Part shown: piece by piece, positions 9,597 through 22,974 of the stretch
Position numbering within the stretch: position 1 is the first letter of the stretch
Layout: every line of letters starts with the position of its first letter
Source of the DNA: Deinandra increscens subsp. villosa
Lineage: Eukaryota > Streptophyta > Magnoliopsida > Asterales > Asteraceae
Length of the DNA stretch: 64,000 bases
Assembly (NCBI GenBank): GCA_039602395.1
Contig: JBCNJP010000025.1
Span: 50,859,980 to 50,923,979 of the forward strand
Direction of reading: 5' to 3'
The notes under the pieces: generated by a model
Databases searched by the model: none
Told to the model about the DNA's origin: nothing
The model's input: the letters and a program-made list of their open reading frames with translations, nothing else
Position numbers and translations under genes: made by a program

Positions 9597-12437
9597 GTCT
9601 CCCACTTGGACAGATCGCGCCAAGATCATTAGGTGCAGTAAGAGGTGATCTAGCTACACATGGCTGCCCTAACCAGTTGCGATACCTTAAGTCAAAAACC
9701 AAGGTATATCTGTTGTCAACCAACATGATATTAGACTTATGGTAATTATAGTTTAGTCATTGATCCTTTCTGTATATGACATCGATCAAACGATAAGTCA
9801 TGGATTCAATTCATCCTTATCATAATGTTCTATCATTATCTTTCTCGATCTAGTTTCAAAGTGCTTCAAATCAAACACACAGTAAGTTTGGATAAGGCCT
9901 TACGCTTAACACTTGGAATCAATGAGAGGGCCCATGATATCAAGCTGTTGTACTATTAATGCAAAAGTACAAAATCCCACATCGACTACATGCAGCTCCC
10001 ACTTAACTTCAGATCTATTCCTAAAAGTAGCCTTTATAACTGGCAGTTACGCGATAGTGGTTGACTACAATCAAAGAATAGACCCTGGTAAACAAGAGGT
10101 AGAACATGTCTCAGGTCCAAGGATACAACGAGTTTACTATTTATCAAATTCATCTTATGACTGAATCTATGAAGATGATTTGATGCGAGTTACGTCCAAC
10201 ATCATTACCTAATGATGCTTGTGAATTTGGATTGTCAACCATTTGAGTCCAAAGTCAAAATAGTCTTACTTTGGATACGTTCCCACGAATTTAATCGACT
10301 TCGGACTTTTAGAATATAATATATGTACATATATGTATATTCATGGATGATAAACGTATAAAATCAAACACAGTCTAGAATTCAGAATCTGAAAGATAAG
10401 GTATAACTGTTATAGTTCGTACATCCAAATACTAAATCAAATGGTTGGTATATCTGGCTGACATATTACATCATATGGTGATGTTTAAATGACATCTGCG
10501 GGTCATTTAATGCCATATTTGATACCTTGTTTATTTGATTTTATAAATGTGTCTACACTTCCATTATTCTATCTTGAATGGTGAAGTATACGCAAGTGAT
10601 GTTTGCATTTGTGATAATGTGAGTGCCATTGGTGTGCACCACACTATACTGTGTTATCACATACCATGCCTTCTTTGATTATATAATAATCAGATTAAGA
10701 CACTGAACGGACGACTTCATTCATGCAAACTTTCATGTCACTTGGGATGGCTTTCATATATATAATTATCTTATAAATACGCGACTCTATCAATATAATT
10801 CATCTAGTGATATTCTTCCAACTATGTCATTGTATAAATTCTTATAATGGCATCCACATAATATCTCATATTATTTTACTCTTTCGTTCAAAGTCATAAC
10901 GATTTTGAACTAGCCCTAGAAGTAATTTGTCTCTGTGGATCTCTGTCCAGAGTATACATTTATGCAAGTAACTTCTCAATCATCAGGTGACTTAAATCCA
11001 TTGTTTAATATGAATTAAACACATGGAGTAGTATGTAATTATCATGACTATGATTATTATCATAGCGTTCCCACTTGCATTTTACAAATTCAACGTTCTT
11101 TTAAGATTATCAATTCAAACCTTACAGGATACCAGTAAAGTAGCTTTGCTGAACCTATCTTGGTCTTATCATAAGACCATGTACAAACTTGTAATAAACT
11201 TAGAAGTTTATTTGGTTTGAATATTTTATGCAAGCTAGTGCATTAATGATATCTTAATTTATGACATTAGGTCATATCAGATTATACATCTGATTTTAGA
11301 TTGACATCTCAATCTTTAGGTAATGGATTGTGAAAGATTCTTAGATTATCATAAATATTATTAAGTTAGAAGGTTCTGTTACTAACATGTTTACATACCA
11401 ATACCAATTACATGTAGAAAAATGGAGATGGAAACAAATAACTCGCGCGGTCCAGAATAAAAAACATAAGAATTTGGAGTATTAAATAACTCTCTATTTC
11501 CTTAAAAAACGCTCACATTTCTAATTATTGCAACAACTTGTTGGTCAGAGAACGTGCTATCTATTTGGCTATACTTGAATTTCTTTATGTTACCAATTTA
11601 TACTTCATGTTCCTGTACAGTCCAGGATTAGGGAATTGCTTCCCTTTCCATTGGATGAAACATTAATCCCTAAGGATATTTGAAATATATTTTCAAGTGT
11701 AATCAGTGGCAAGAACTACTTCTTGTTACTAGACTTAAATAGGCAAGTTATGGATTAGAAGAGCTATGTGACTGGTTAGGGTAGTAGGGTGGAAAGTTCC
11801 CTATAATTTTAAGCTTTAAACTTGATGCTTAATTCCTGGATTTAGAGCTTATGAGAGCTTTTCTAGAAATTAATCTTATTTGCAATTTCTTGCTCGTAAG
11901 AATTCGAATATAGGAATATTAAGGTATAGGTATTTATTAATCATTACCATATCAGTGGTTAGATTATAAAATCAAGGATGGTGATTCTAACTTTATTGAG
12001 TAAGCGCACGAACAAGTCAAGAGGTTTATCACTCGGTTTATGGTCGTATAAATACGAGCATTTATGAAGATGGAAATGATTCATTGTCTTTAATCTTGTA
12101 GATATTCTATATAAAATATAGAGTTTCAATGAACCATTAATTAGTCAAGTGATTATCAGACTAATCATGGTCACATCTAGTATACATGAAGGATGAAACA
12201 TCCTATGTCGTATATGATGTGAGCACGAATTGTGAACCATAGTCACCAGGCTATGCGTTATGTTATAAATTTGAAACATTGATCATTAGATTTTATGAGA
12301 AAAAGCTCAAATGTCAAAACATCATTTCATACCATGCACAATACTAATGTCAAAACAAAGTAGATGCAACCATGGGTCAAAACATGAAATCAAATATATT
12401 CATGCTAGACGCAACAAGGGAAAAACAAACCAGTGTT
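9597..12437 (-). mobile_element. Long non-coding 3' region of element C, no pol detected
   Basis: These 2.8 kb lie between the gag end and the polypurine tract, where a normal Copia element would carry protease, integrase, RT and RNase H. I see no DSG protease, integrase zinc finger, YVDD or RNase H motif in any frame. The part at 9730-10310 resembles the non-coding tail of element I (24754-25440): both have matching CAGGTC..AGGATACAA and AATAGTCTTAC..TTCCCAC blocks. The region therefore looks like an ordinary 3' tail plus extra sequence, with pol missing. Confidence 0.6.
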
Positions 12438-12633
12438 TTAGAATACTGCCGAATAAATAAATTTATTCAAGGTGTGTGAGCGAAAATTCAAGTTGCCTTT
12501 ATTTCCATATGCTCCACATCCTTTGAATTTAATTCCTTTATTTTTCAGGTTCCTACAAAATATAAAGTGTGTCAAATACACATAAATATTGTAAGGAATT
12601 AGTGAAAAATATAACATAAGGCTAAATACCTTC

Positions 12634-13502
12634 AGAAGAACTTTCACAATTCTTTTGAGCCTTAACCTTGGCAAGGTAGTCAGAACAGTTCCTTCTCTAG
12701 TGTCCCATCTTGTTGCACTCATAACATTGGCGCTGATCAGCAGGCGGTGCTGTCTGAGTAGACTTTTTGCCCTTTCCTTTGCCTTTGGCACCAGTTTGAG
12801 CGCTGGCTTTGTCTTTACCCTTCTCTTTACCAAAAGACTTCTTATTGTGATCAGGCTTCTTAACAACAGTCGAATTGACCGCTAAGACTGCATGAGTCTT
12901 GCTGGATGTAATGTTGAGCTCAGTAGTTTTCAACATACCATGAAGCTCGGATAATGTCTTTACCAAGTTATTCATGTTTAAGTTTATTCGAAACTGCATG
13001 AACGAATTGGAAAGAGATTGGAGGATCAGGCCCGTTGCCATTTCCGGAGGAATGACATAATCGAGCTTCTCCAGTCAGTTAATGTACGACATCATCTTGA
13101 CCACATGAGGGATAACAGGAGCTCCTTCCTGCATCTTGCAGGAAATGAGTCATGTAACGATCTCATAACGCTCCTGTCGGGCTTGTGTTTCAAACATTGG
13201 AAAGCGCTCATATCTTCCACGCTCTTCTAAAATTTAGAAGACATGGTGGCCAACATAAGGCATGATACATGGGTAGCATCCTTCCTTAGTTGATCATGAG
13301 CAGCCCTCGCAGTAACAATATTATATGTTGGTGCTCCTGGCACCTCTTCCTCCAGTATATGAAGTTTATTAGCCATTTTGACCACAATCTTGAGATTGCG
13401 GTGCCAGTAAAGAAAATTGGTGTTATTAAATTTCTCCTTTTCGAAGATAGACTTGAGTTGAAAGGTGTTGTTGTTTTGTTGATTATTAGCCACCTGAAAC
13501 AT
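12634..13502 (-). pseudogene. gag: Copia gag pseudogene of element C
   Basis: The N-terminal frame from 13502 reads MFQVANNQQ.. then FNNTNFLYWHRNLKIV, the Copia Gag (UBN2-type) start. After a frameshift near 13230-13041 a Lys-rich linker leads to a CCHC zinc knuckle CYECNKMGH*RRNC. A TAG at 12697 falls within the knuckle where Trp is usual. Gag packages the element RNA, and the knuckle binds nucleic acid. Upstream of the start I find no initiator-Met primer-binding site, so the 5' LTR is missing or diverged. Confidence 0.7.
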
Positions 13503-13550
13503 TTAGACAAAATCTTTTTAGTATTTTTGATGTTTGACCTTTAAGCAAAT

Positions 13551-14127
13551 ATGGTAAGTTATATTGTGTTGGAACCTATATGTTGGTGGCAACTTAAACA
13601 CTTCACCGTTGAGACTTACTGGTGAAGCCTCATTGAGAACCGATGCTGAAAAGGAGAAATCAGACGACTTGTATTTTGAAATTTCTTGTAATTTTACTTT
13701 TTATGAAGTTTCTCTAAGTGTAGATCATATAGGTTAGTTATTCATACGATCTAGAGTTTTGTACTACACGATCTGGACTTGTAATTTGAACTAATAACTT
13801 TTGTTCTATACCATCTACCTTTTGTTCTATACGATCTAGGCTTGTATGTTTTAACTCTTTTGATCTCTAAGTTAGTCTATACGATCTAGACTTAAGTCTA
13901 GACGATCTAGACTTAAGTCTATATGATCTAGACTATAGCCATACGATCTGGAACACTTGGTCTGTACATTGCTTTTCGCCTATACGATCTAAAGTATGCC
14001 TAGACGATCTAGAACCCAGATTGTCTCAAGTTACTCTATACGATCGGTGTGTGCTGAGGTGTACTTAAAATATGGCTATATTTTTCAAACCTGTTTAGCA
14101 GTTCTAAGCTTTTAAATTTATAAAACC
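13551..14127 (+). repeat. ACGATCTAGA motif array, left block
   Basis: Between 13735 and 14050 the 10-mer TACGATCTAG(A/G) or close variants occurs about ten times, often as CTATACGATCTAGAC. The same motif in the same orientation resumes at 15720-15875. No gene is seen. The two blocks may be parts of one LTR or leader split by the insertion at 14128-15660. Confidence 0.6.
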
Positions 14128-15660
14128 TGATTTACTTGACAACCACTATTTCCCCACATTACACGGGCAAGGATACCCATCGTGGGCAGTATAGTAGCGG
14201 TAAGTTTAATCGGGGTCAATCAAGACACAATGGAAAGTGAGAGCTTTGAATACTCAGTCCGCTATTATCATCTAGCCAGGTCTAACTTTTAGTTTTAAGA
14301 AAGAAATAAAAATAAACTAAAATAAAAGAAAGAGAGAAAATAAGATGGTGTTTAAGAGAATTGTAAATCGAAGTTAATATTACTTGGGAGAACTCACCAG
14401 TGGTTAAGGAGGATTTGACCGGAACGTATATACTTGTTTAGATTGTTCACTGGCAGAAGATCAACCACCTTTCGAAATCTTAGGCTGATTCACCATCCAA
14501 CTGCTTATCGTCTACGAGGAGTACGAATGCAGAGGGAAGGTGCTGCCAGTGAACAAAAAAAGTGGTGTAATGCTACTTAGTAACGGGGTCTCTCAAACCG
14601 GCCGACTTACCGTACTCGGCACGCCATCATGAACCAGCAGGGGAACAACCCTGCGTGCCGGATTATTTTATTATGAAAATGATCTTTTTTAGAGGACTAA
14701 GGTCCGTTTCTTCCATGCACCGCTCTCGCGCATGCACGTCAGGCGTAACCAGAGCCAAGTTCACAAACACGTACCATCTTGGCTTCCGTGAAGTGATAAA
14801 ATATTACCAACCCCCAATCCCAACCAAATACTTTCAGCCCGCACTTGCGTGTTCAGCCGAGTTTGCTTACATAGACATAAGGAACTCGAACGTATCATGT
14901 AGCATGGGGCGCGAGTCACCTTTCGGATCATGCATCATCCCCCGAATCGGTCACAAGTCCGGCCTTTGGGATTTCGACTCCCCAAATGGTCTGTGATACG
15001 TAGAGCACGTTTGGTTCCGAAAATAAGTAATAAACTTTCAATAAAAAGCGTTTTCATAAAGTAATCAAACACACCTTAAGTGAGTTTATAAGGTTGTTAA
15101 CCAACCCACCAAAGGTTATTAACTTCCCAAGTAAGTATAAGAATTTAGCCAATCATGGCTTTAAATATTTGCTTAAGAGAAGGAGAGGATTTCATAGACA
15201 AAAGCTTACTGAATCTTACTTAAGTTAAAGTTCTTACAAACTTGATTACAAGACTCAAAAACGACCAAATGACTCAATACACGAGAAGAGAAGAGAAGAA
15301 TTGAGCGAGTTTTCAAATGAGGAGAGCATGCTTTATAGGCAAATTTCGGACTTGGGCACAACCTGTGTTAGGTTGGGCACGGGGCGTGCCGTGTCAGACA
15401 GTATGATTTGTGTTCAGAGGCACATGACATGCTAAGAGAGGTATGGGCTATGTTGTGTCAGACGGTGGGCACGGGGCGTGCTTGGCTAGGCACGAGGCGT
15501 TCTTGGCTAGGCACGGGGCGTGCTGGTCTTCGCTGGTCTTGGAAGTTTGCATTTTTCTTCTATTTTTTACTGTAATCTGTTTATTTTGCGAATTTTTCCC
15601 TTTTGAACCTGAAAAACTAAAAAGAAAACAAAACAGAATTGTTTTGGTGTTAGTAAATCA
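14128..15660 (-). mobile_element. Probable solo LTR or LTR-like insertion
   Basis: The block begins TGATTTACT and ends AGTAAATCA, a 9-bp inverted terminus with TG/CA ends, and it separates two halves of the ACGATCTAGA array. Read on the minus strand, a GGCACGGGGCGTGC-type array (15371-15535) lies upstream of a CCTATAAAGC box (near 15333), the promoter layout seen in the other LTRs here. No coding capacity is convincing. No clean target duplication was found, so the boundaries remain provisional. The family is unknown but probably Gypsy. Confidence 0.4.
15371..15535 (-). repeat. GGCACGGGGCGTGC motif array
   Basis: Three copies of GGCACGGGGCGTGC plus a variant (GGCACGAGGCGTTC) occur within 165 bp, interleaved with CTTGGCTA spacers. 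The motif is near-palindromic (GCACG..CGTGC) and CpG-rich in an otherwise AT-rich region. Confidence 0.7.
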
Positions 15661-16087
15661 GATTTGTGCTGATTTATGAAGGATATTTGGTATAAAAGTA
15701 TGTATAATTTGATGTCCATCAACGATCTAGGCAGACTATTTGACAGAGTTAACTCCAGATCTAGGCTTGTACTATACGATCTAGAGTTTGTTCCTTACGA
15801 TCTAGACCATCAGTACTTGTTCATACGATCTAGGATTTACTCTATACGACCTAGAGTTCTTCCATACGATCTGGGGCTGACACTTAGAATGTTTTTGCAG
15901 AATTTCAAAATATTCTCTTGTAATCAGTGCATTGACACTTGTGCTCTCAGGTTGTATAAACACTCATAATGATGAAACCCTAAAAAAACTTCATTCATTC
16001 AAGCCACCTGGGCGCACTGTGTGTGTGTGTGTGTTCTTGGTGTTCTTGACTTTCAGAATAACTTCATCACAAATATGAGGATTGCAA
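15661..16087 (+). repeat. ACGATCTAGA motif array, right block, and presumed leader of element J
   Basis: Five to six copies of (T)ACGATCTAG lie between 15720 and 15875. They are followed by GTATAAAC at about 15955 and a GT microsatellite at 16018-16034. The stretch leads into the gag-like frame of element J. It could be the U3/R part of the J 5' LTR, but I find no primer-binding site after it. Confidence 0.4.
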
Positions 16088-16944
16088 TGAGCAATCCACC
16101 TATGGATGATCATCATGCTTGATTTCCGCACCTGTATGATGAATTGGATGAGGCATTGAGCTCAAATCCGCATCGAAACTGGTTCTGGACTTCCATCGGT
16201 TGATGATTTTGATGCCATATCTTTGAATTCAGTTGACACACGTATTTCTGAGTCTTGTGTGCAAAAATATGCTGAAAACGAGTTTCTTAATCCGTGCACC
16301 CAAAACGCCACTGATGGTCAGTCATTTTTGTTTAACGAAAAATTTGATGTTTTTAAAACAAATGAGGCTCCTAAAAGAACCGAAACCGTTTGGAGGCATA
16401 ATCCTAAAAAGAAAGTTACCGATGAGGAACTCCTTGTTCACCAAGATGTTAGTGATGATGCTTTTAATTGTGCATTTGCTGAAACGGCTATGAAACATGG
16501 TAAGAATGTCATGCACACACAAGCCGGTCTTAAAATCACAGATGGTAAGGCGATCGCTGTTCAAACTGTACCAATAACCGCTCCAACGACAACTGAACAA
16601 GCATCTTCAACACCTTTGTTTCTCAAGCAAAAGGAAGCTTCTGTCGACCCTGCTCCCAAGGAGGCAGGAAATTCCACTATGGTATTGGTAAGGACCGGTA
16701 ATTCTATGAAGAAAGACCACAAAATGAACCAGTCTTAACAGCTTAACCAAGTGTTGAATGCCAGCCTCCAGTGGTCAAGCCAACTGTTGGTACTATAGAT
16801 GCTCTCGAAACTGTCACCACACTGAAAAAGAAGAAGCAGACCAGAAGGAGAAAGAAGAAGGCAGCACCTGAAACTGAGAAAGCTGAGAGTGCTACATCAC
16901 ATGAACCTCAACCTATTGTTCCACCTGTTGATGCTCAATCATCT
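16088..16944 (+). pseudogene. gag: N-terminal part of the SIRE-like element J gag frame
   Basis: The frame begins at MSNPPMDDHH (16088), is broken almost at once, and is then open at 16223-16738 and 16771-16944 in different frames. The protein is hydrophilic with a strongly basic segment (KKKKQTRRRKKKAAPETEK). It has no motif that I can name on its own. Its assignment comes from position: when element D is removed with one copy of CATCT, the frame continues at 42099 into a zinc knuckle and then into pol. Confidence 0.55.
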
Positions 16945-17615
16945 TGTAAGGATGTATTTTCTCCTGAAGAAATTATGTTGATCTGCTAAACATGTTATCT
17001 AGGAAGAATAGAAGGCCCAGGATAAGTTACCTCGGAAGAACAGACTGCCCGAGATAACTTATAGTTACCTCGGAAAGTCATTTTACCTCGGTAGCCTATT
17101 TTACCTCGGGAGCACAGTTTTATCTCGGACAGTGGATACGCCCGAGATACCTCAAGTTACCTCGGTAAGGTGAGTTATCTCGGACATCAACTTGACCTGC
17201 TCCACTTGTCTCTAACATAACTGATCCTGTTTCCCGCCATTCTCCTGACATGAAGCTGACACGATTATCTTCTAGACTAGTTTATTATTATTCTAGTTCA
17301 TGTATCTTTACTTGACGACCGAGATGATCGTTAGAGAAATCAAGGGTTCTCCTGATTTCTTAGGGCACTATATATAGAAACTTGTAACTATGCTTTAAAC
17401 AAGCAAAGTGTAAATCACTCTGATATGTACTTCGAAATCTACAAGTTATAATACAGTGCTCAGTTTTATTCATATTATTGTTATACTTGTCTTATATTCG
17501 ATTTCATATTACTTTACCATAAACAGAGCATACAAATTAACTTGTTTCTACCTGGTTAATTCTAAAGTAAAACCTTGTAATTTGTTCAACTTTGTAACCA
17601 GAATTCGATCCTACA
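16945..17615 (+). repeat. 5' LTR of element D
   Basis: It starts TGTAAGGATGTATTTTC and ends TTCGATCCTACA. A TTA(C/T)CTCGG / CCGAGATAA array spans about 17015-17200. A TATATATA box follows at 17369-17376. A primer-binding site CGGTATCAGAGC lies at 17618-17629, with one mismatch to the initiator-Met complement. Confidence 0.93.
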
Positions 17616-17741
17616 AGCGGTATCAGAGCTTTGGCTCGTATTTTTAAAACTTGAAACTCATATAAAGTTTTAAAACTCGGTTTTACCTACATACTCTGTT
17701 TTTAGTAAAAAGACATTCTTTCCATTTTTTCATCCTTAATC

Positions 17742-19321
17742 ATGGGAGAATCACGAAATGGTAGTTCAAACAAACCACCATCATTCATGCCCAATGATTT
17801 TGATACATAGAAATTACGAATGATAGGTTATCTTCATCATTCTGATTACAAAATGTGGAAATCTGTTATGTATGGTCCTACTGTCCCTACAGCAAAATCT
17901 GCTACTACACCAAGTGTAGATATAGTAAAGGCTATTATTGACTATTCCGATGATGACCACAAGTTGGTTGAGGGAGATCACAAAGCTCTATAAGCATTAC
18001 AAGCAGCACTTCCAAATTCTGTTCTCGTAGGTTTCAAAAACTGCAAAACTGCTTTCGATTTATGGAAAGCTTTAAATGAAATGTACGAAGGAACTGATGA
18101 GGTTAAAGAAAATAAGAAAGATGTTCTAAAACAAAGATATGAAAAATTTTCTCACAAAAACGGAGAAAGTATGAATGCTCAATATCTACGTTTTGTTCAA
18201 ATTCTTGATGAATTTTAGGGAAATGATGTGAAGATGGAAAATGGCGATGTGATCAGAAAATTTTTGAGATCACTTCCTGATGTCTGGACAATATATACTG
18301 TAAGCATCAAGTATAACAAGGATCTCAAAACTTAAAAGTTAAGTGAACTTAATGGAATGCTCAGTGCACATGAAATGGAAATAAATGAAAAATTCCGGTA
18401 CTTTGAACAAACCAGTGAACTTAACAATTCCAACATCTACCGCACTCATTACTGCTCATGAAGATAGAAGTCACTACAGTGAACAAGCTCCTTTAATCAC
18501 ATATCCTACATCACCAAGAGGTAATGAAATCATGCCTCTCTTTTATAACAACTTTGCTCATATTGCCGATAACAGTCAGAATGGGCTCACTAGATCAGAT
18601 CTAGAATACTTTAGTGCTGATGATCTCGAAGGGATGGACATCAACACACAACTAGAAATGATCTCCTTACGGGCACAATGTTCTACAAGAGAACAACCAG
18701 AAAGTTCAATGGAGATAGAAATGCTCAAATTGGATTTGACAAAAGCAAAGCCAAATGCTACAACTGTCCCCAATTAGGACATTTTGCTAGGGAATGCAAG
18801 CAGCCTAGAAGAGAAAACACAAGCCAAGATGGAGGAAACAAGTATCAGAGACCTCATAATGCATACACACCAGTTACCTATCCGTCACATGACATAGGCT
18901 CAAGAGCAAAACCAACAACCTCAAGTGTATCCACTGAAGGTCCTACTGCTCGCTCATCAAGCTCAAAGCCACTAAGCCATGCAACTCTGTTGTTGCTAAT
19001 CAAACCAGTTGTGTTGATTCAACAAGTAGTCATCCTACAAACTTTAAATTGAAACTCTTCGAAACATCAAAAGAAATGAAACAAAAGGAATATAGATCAC
19101 GAAGGGATATAACAAAACAAAAAACCAAATACTTTCAGTCTAAAATAAACTCGTGTTCTATTTCCCAAAACAGTCAAAATTCTTCATCAAATGATCAATC
19201 AAAAGCAGAGTCTTCAAAAACTGAAGAATTGATTCAAACACTTATGCTTAGAGAGTACACGTACAATGACTCAATGGGAAGACCCAAAACCACAAAGGCT
19301 TGGGTCTCCCTCAGAAATTAA
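17742..19321 (+). pseudogene. gag: gag of element D (frameshifted)
   Basis: The ATG at 17742 starts MGESRNGSSNKPPSF and a Copia Gag core (YKMWKSVMYGP.., FDLWKALNEMYEG, FVQILDEF). It has in-frame stops near 17807 and 18217 and a frameshift near 18390. A CCHC zinc knuckle CYNCPQLGHFAREC is encoded near 18756-18800 in another frame. The C-terminus ends GRPKTTKAWVSLRN at 19321, the usual SIRE-type gag end before pol. Gag forms the particle and its knuckle binds RNA. The number of lesions makes expression of a functional protein unlikely. Confidence 0.85.
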
Positions 19322-19341
19322 CTCATACTTTGTCTTAACAT

Positions 19342-22300
19342 GTGCAGAACACATCCAATAAATCTCAGAACATCATCTGGGTTGTAGATAGTGGGTGTTC
19401 TTGCCACATGACAGGAAATAAAGAATTACTGAAAAATACAAAAAGATTTAATGGAGGACCAGTTGCTTTTGGAAGCACTGAGGGAAAAATTTCTAGACAA
19501 GTTACAGTTACCAATGGGAAGCTTACCTTTGATATGGTAAATTTTGTTGATGTTCTCAACTTCAATCTTCTAAGTGTCTCACAAATGTGTGACAAGAAGT
19601 TGAATGTTTTGTTTGATGAAAAAGAAGTTATCATCCTTAAACCAGGTATCAAAATTTCTGATGAAATGATCTTGATTAAAGCACCTAGAAAGGATGGTCT
19701 ATATACTCTGGATATGGCACATACAACATCTAAGGATGGTATCACCTGCCTTATATCCAAAGCCTCTATAGATGAACCAAATTTATGGCATAGAAGATTA
19801 GGTCATGTGAATTTCAAAACTATGAACAAACTGGTAAAACTTGATTTGGTCAAAGGTTTACCAAATAAAACATTCACATGTAATGAACAATGTATTACTT
19901 GTCTAAAAGGAAAGCAACACAAATATTCTCACAGGCCTAAATTAGAAAGCTCTATCTCAGGTCCTTTAGAATTGCTACATATGGACTTATTTGGTCCTAC
20001 AAGAGTGAAGAGCTTAGGGAAAAATTCTTATTATTTTGTAATAACTGATGATTTTTCAAGATACACCTGGGTATTCTTTCTTGCAACCAAAGATGAAACC
20101 TCAGAGATTTTAATAGCACTAATCACTCAGCTTGATAATTAGTCTAATTTGAAAGTTAAAACAATAAGAAGTGACAATGGCACAGAGTTTAAAAATCATG
20201 TGTTAAACTCGATCTGTGAAGAAAAAGGAATCGCTAGACAATTAAGTGCAGCTAAAACTCCTCAGCAAAATGGTGTTGCTGAGAGAAGAAATAGAACCTT
20301 AATTGAGGCTACAAGATCTATGTTGGCTGAATCAAAATTACCTATAACATTTTGGGCTGAGGTAGTAAACACTACATGTTATGTACAAAACATGATTTTA
20401 ATTGTAAAAGGTTAAAACAAGACACCTTATGATATTTAGAGAAAAATAAAACCTAACATACATTTTCTTAAATCATTTGGCTGTCCTGTTTCAATACTGA
20501 TAACCAATGAACAACTGTCAAAATTTGCTGAAAAAGCTGCAGATGGTTATTTTGTGGGATACTCTGGTGTCTCTAAGGCATACAGAGTATATAACACGAG
20601 TTCTAAAATTATTGAAGAAACCATAAATGTGGTATTTAATGAAAAGTCAAAGAACAATTTTAGAACTAAACCCTTATGGTTATTTGATATTGACTCACTA
20701 ACCAATGCTTTCAATATAACTATTGTTAAGCATCTTAGTGAAAATGTTCAGACAGAAGATCTTCAAAATATTACAAATGGCAGGTTCAAAGGTGTTGATC
20801 CTCCATTCTTCTCATCTGTCAGCACAAAACCTTATGTCTCAGCAACTAGTTTCAACCTGACTCCAGGAGATGTTATTCAATTCAATTCTGGTGGAACACC
20901 TATTCCCCATATTGCAATTGAATCAGAACAACCAGCTGAAAATCATTTGGTAACTCATCAAGACACTGCTGTAAGTCTTGTAAACAAAAGTGATTTGAAC
21001 AAACAATCACAGGCTTCAATAGAAAATCAGATAGGATGTAGCAACTCAACCGCCACTTTTCCTAAAGGCTTGAGCTCACCTACTCCTACTGATGACATTA
21101 ATGAAGAAATCAATGAGCCTGTTGCCTCACGAACTCAAGATGTTCAAAAATTTCCTTCTTCAACAGAAATACCAGAATTAGTGCTTATGAATGAGTTTAC
21201 TCCATTAAACCTTTCTGAGCCTAATTGTAATCATGAATTCCCACCTACTTACAACTCTAGAATTTTGAAAAATCATCTTCTAGAGAATGTTATAGGAGAA
21301 GTGGAAGCACCTGTACTCACAAGAAGCAAATCAACTGATGCAAACATTTGTTTACATGCATATTTCTTGTCACAGGAGCAACCAAAGAAAATAAATGCAG
21401 CTATAAGAGAAAACAGTTGGATTGAAGCCATGCAAGAAGAACTGCTTCAAATCAACAAAAAAAGAGTATGGGAATTGGTGGATCTACTAAAGAATGCACC
21501 ACCATCAATTGGAACTAAATGGGGTTTTAAAAACAAGACGGATGAAAGGGGCATTGTAGTAAATAACAAGGCTAGGTTAGTGGTTCAAGGCTTTGCTCAA
21601 GAAGAAGGAATAGACTATGATGAAGTTTTTGCACCAGTAGCAAGATTAGAAGCAATTTGGATATTTTTAGCCTATGCTGCTTACAAAAACTTCCATGTCT
21701 ACCAAATGGATGTCAAAATTGCTTCTCTGTATGGATTACTAAATAAAGAAGTATATGTGTATCAACCACCTGGGTTTGAAGATCCTCATCATCCAAACAA
21801 GATGTGCAAACTGATAAAAGCTCTGTATGGTCTTAAACAGGCACGAAGAACCTGGTATGAGACTCTATCTTGTTATCTAACCAAACATGGATACAAAAGA
21901 GGAGCTATTGACAAAACTCTCTTCATTAGAATAGTTGGTAAGGATCTTTTAATGGTCCAAATCTATGTGGATGATATCATTTTTGGTTCAACTAAAGATG
22001 CTCTCTGTAAGGAGTTTGAAGCCCTAATGCAAGCAAAATTTGAAATGAGCTCAATGGGTGAACTCACTTTCTTTCTAAGTCTTCAAGTTAGGCAAACAAA
22101 AGAAGGCGTTTTTCTGAATCAATCAAAATATATTCAGGATATGCTAAAGAGGTTTGACATGCTGTCATCCTTCACTGCCAAAACTCCTATATCAACGTCA
22201 CACAAGTTAACATCTGATGTAAGTGAACCTGTTGATGAGCACACATATAGGGCCATGATTGGTTCCCTTATGTATCTTACAGCAAGCAGATCTGATATCA

Positions 22301-22904
22301 TGTTTAGTGTTTGCTTATGTGCTAGATATCAAGCTGGACCAAAGGAATCACACTTAAATGCTGTGAAAAGAATTTTTAGATACCTCAAAGGACAACCAAA
22401 TCTTGGGTTATGGTTTTATAAAAATAAAGACTTCAATTTGAGGCTTTCACAGACAGTGACTATGGAGGATGAAATCTTGACAAAAAGTCAACATCTGGTG
22501 GATGTCTATTTTTAGGAGATAGACTTGTATCATGGCAATGCAAAAAGCAGACATGTGTCTCAACTTCTACAACAGAAGCAGAATACATTGCAGCTTCAGC
22601 ATGCCGTGGCCAGGTACTATGGATACAAAATCAGATGATGGACTATGGCATCAACTTCATGGAAACTCCTATGTATGCTGACAATACAAGTACCATCACC
22701 ATCACCAACAATCCTGTCAAACATTCAAAAACAAAGCACATTGAGATTAGGTATCATTTTATTTGAGATTGTGTTGAAAAGAAATTAATCAAACTCCATC
22801 ATGTTCCAACTAAAAATCAATTTGTTAACTTATTCACAAAAGCATTTGATGAGGCCAGATTTGTCTACATTATCACAGCCATAGGAATCATGAATTTTGA
22901 TTAA
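19342..22904 (+). pseudogene. pol: pol of element D: protease, integrase, reverse transcriptase, RNase H
   Basis: The frame from 19342 opens with WVVDSGCSCHMTGN (aspartic protease) and the integrase zinc finger (LWHRRLGHVNF..CITCLKGK). The integrase core follows, with DLFGPTRV, RSDNGTEF and PQQNGVAERRN covering the D, D and E positions. Reverse transcriptase carries YVDDIIFGST, so its catalytic pair is intact. RNase H ends with FTKAFDEARF..IGIMNFD. Stops fall at 20140, 20415 and about 20439. A one-base deletion near 22440 moves RNase H to another frame (22440-22904). The enzyme domains are all present, so decay is mild. Confidence 0.9.
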
Positions 22905-22974
22905 ATATAATTTCAAATCTGATAGAATAAATTTCTCTTCTCTTGAAATAAAAAGAATCATAATTTTTTTTAAT

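Noticed and set aside
14655..14996. A 113-residue open frame in a GC-richer patch, considered as a mitochondrial DNA insertion or a gene
   Set aside because: I could not match it to any organellar gene. It lies within an LTR-like block and its composition fits U5-type sequence; there is no neighbouring organellar sequence.
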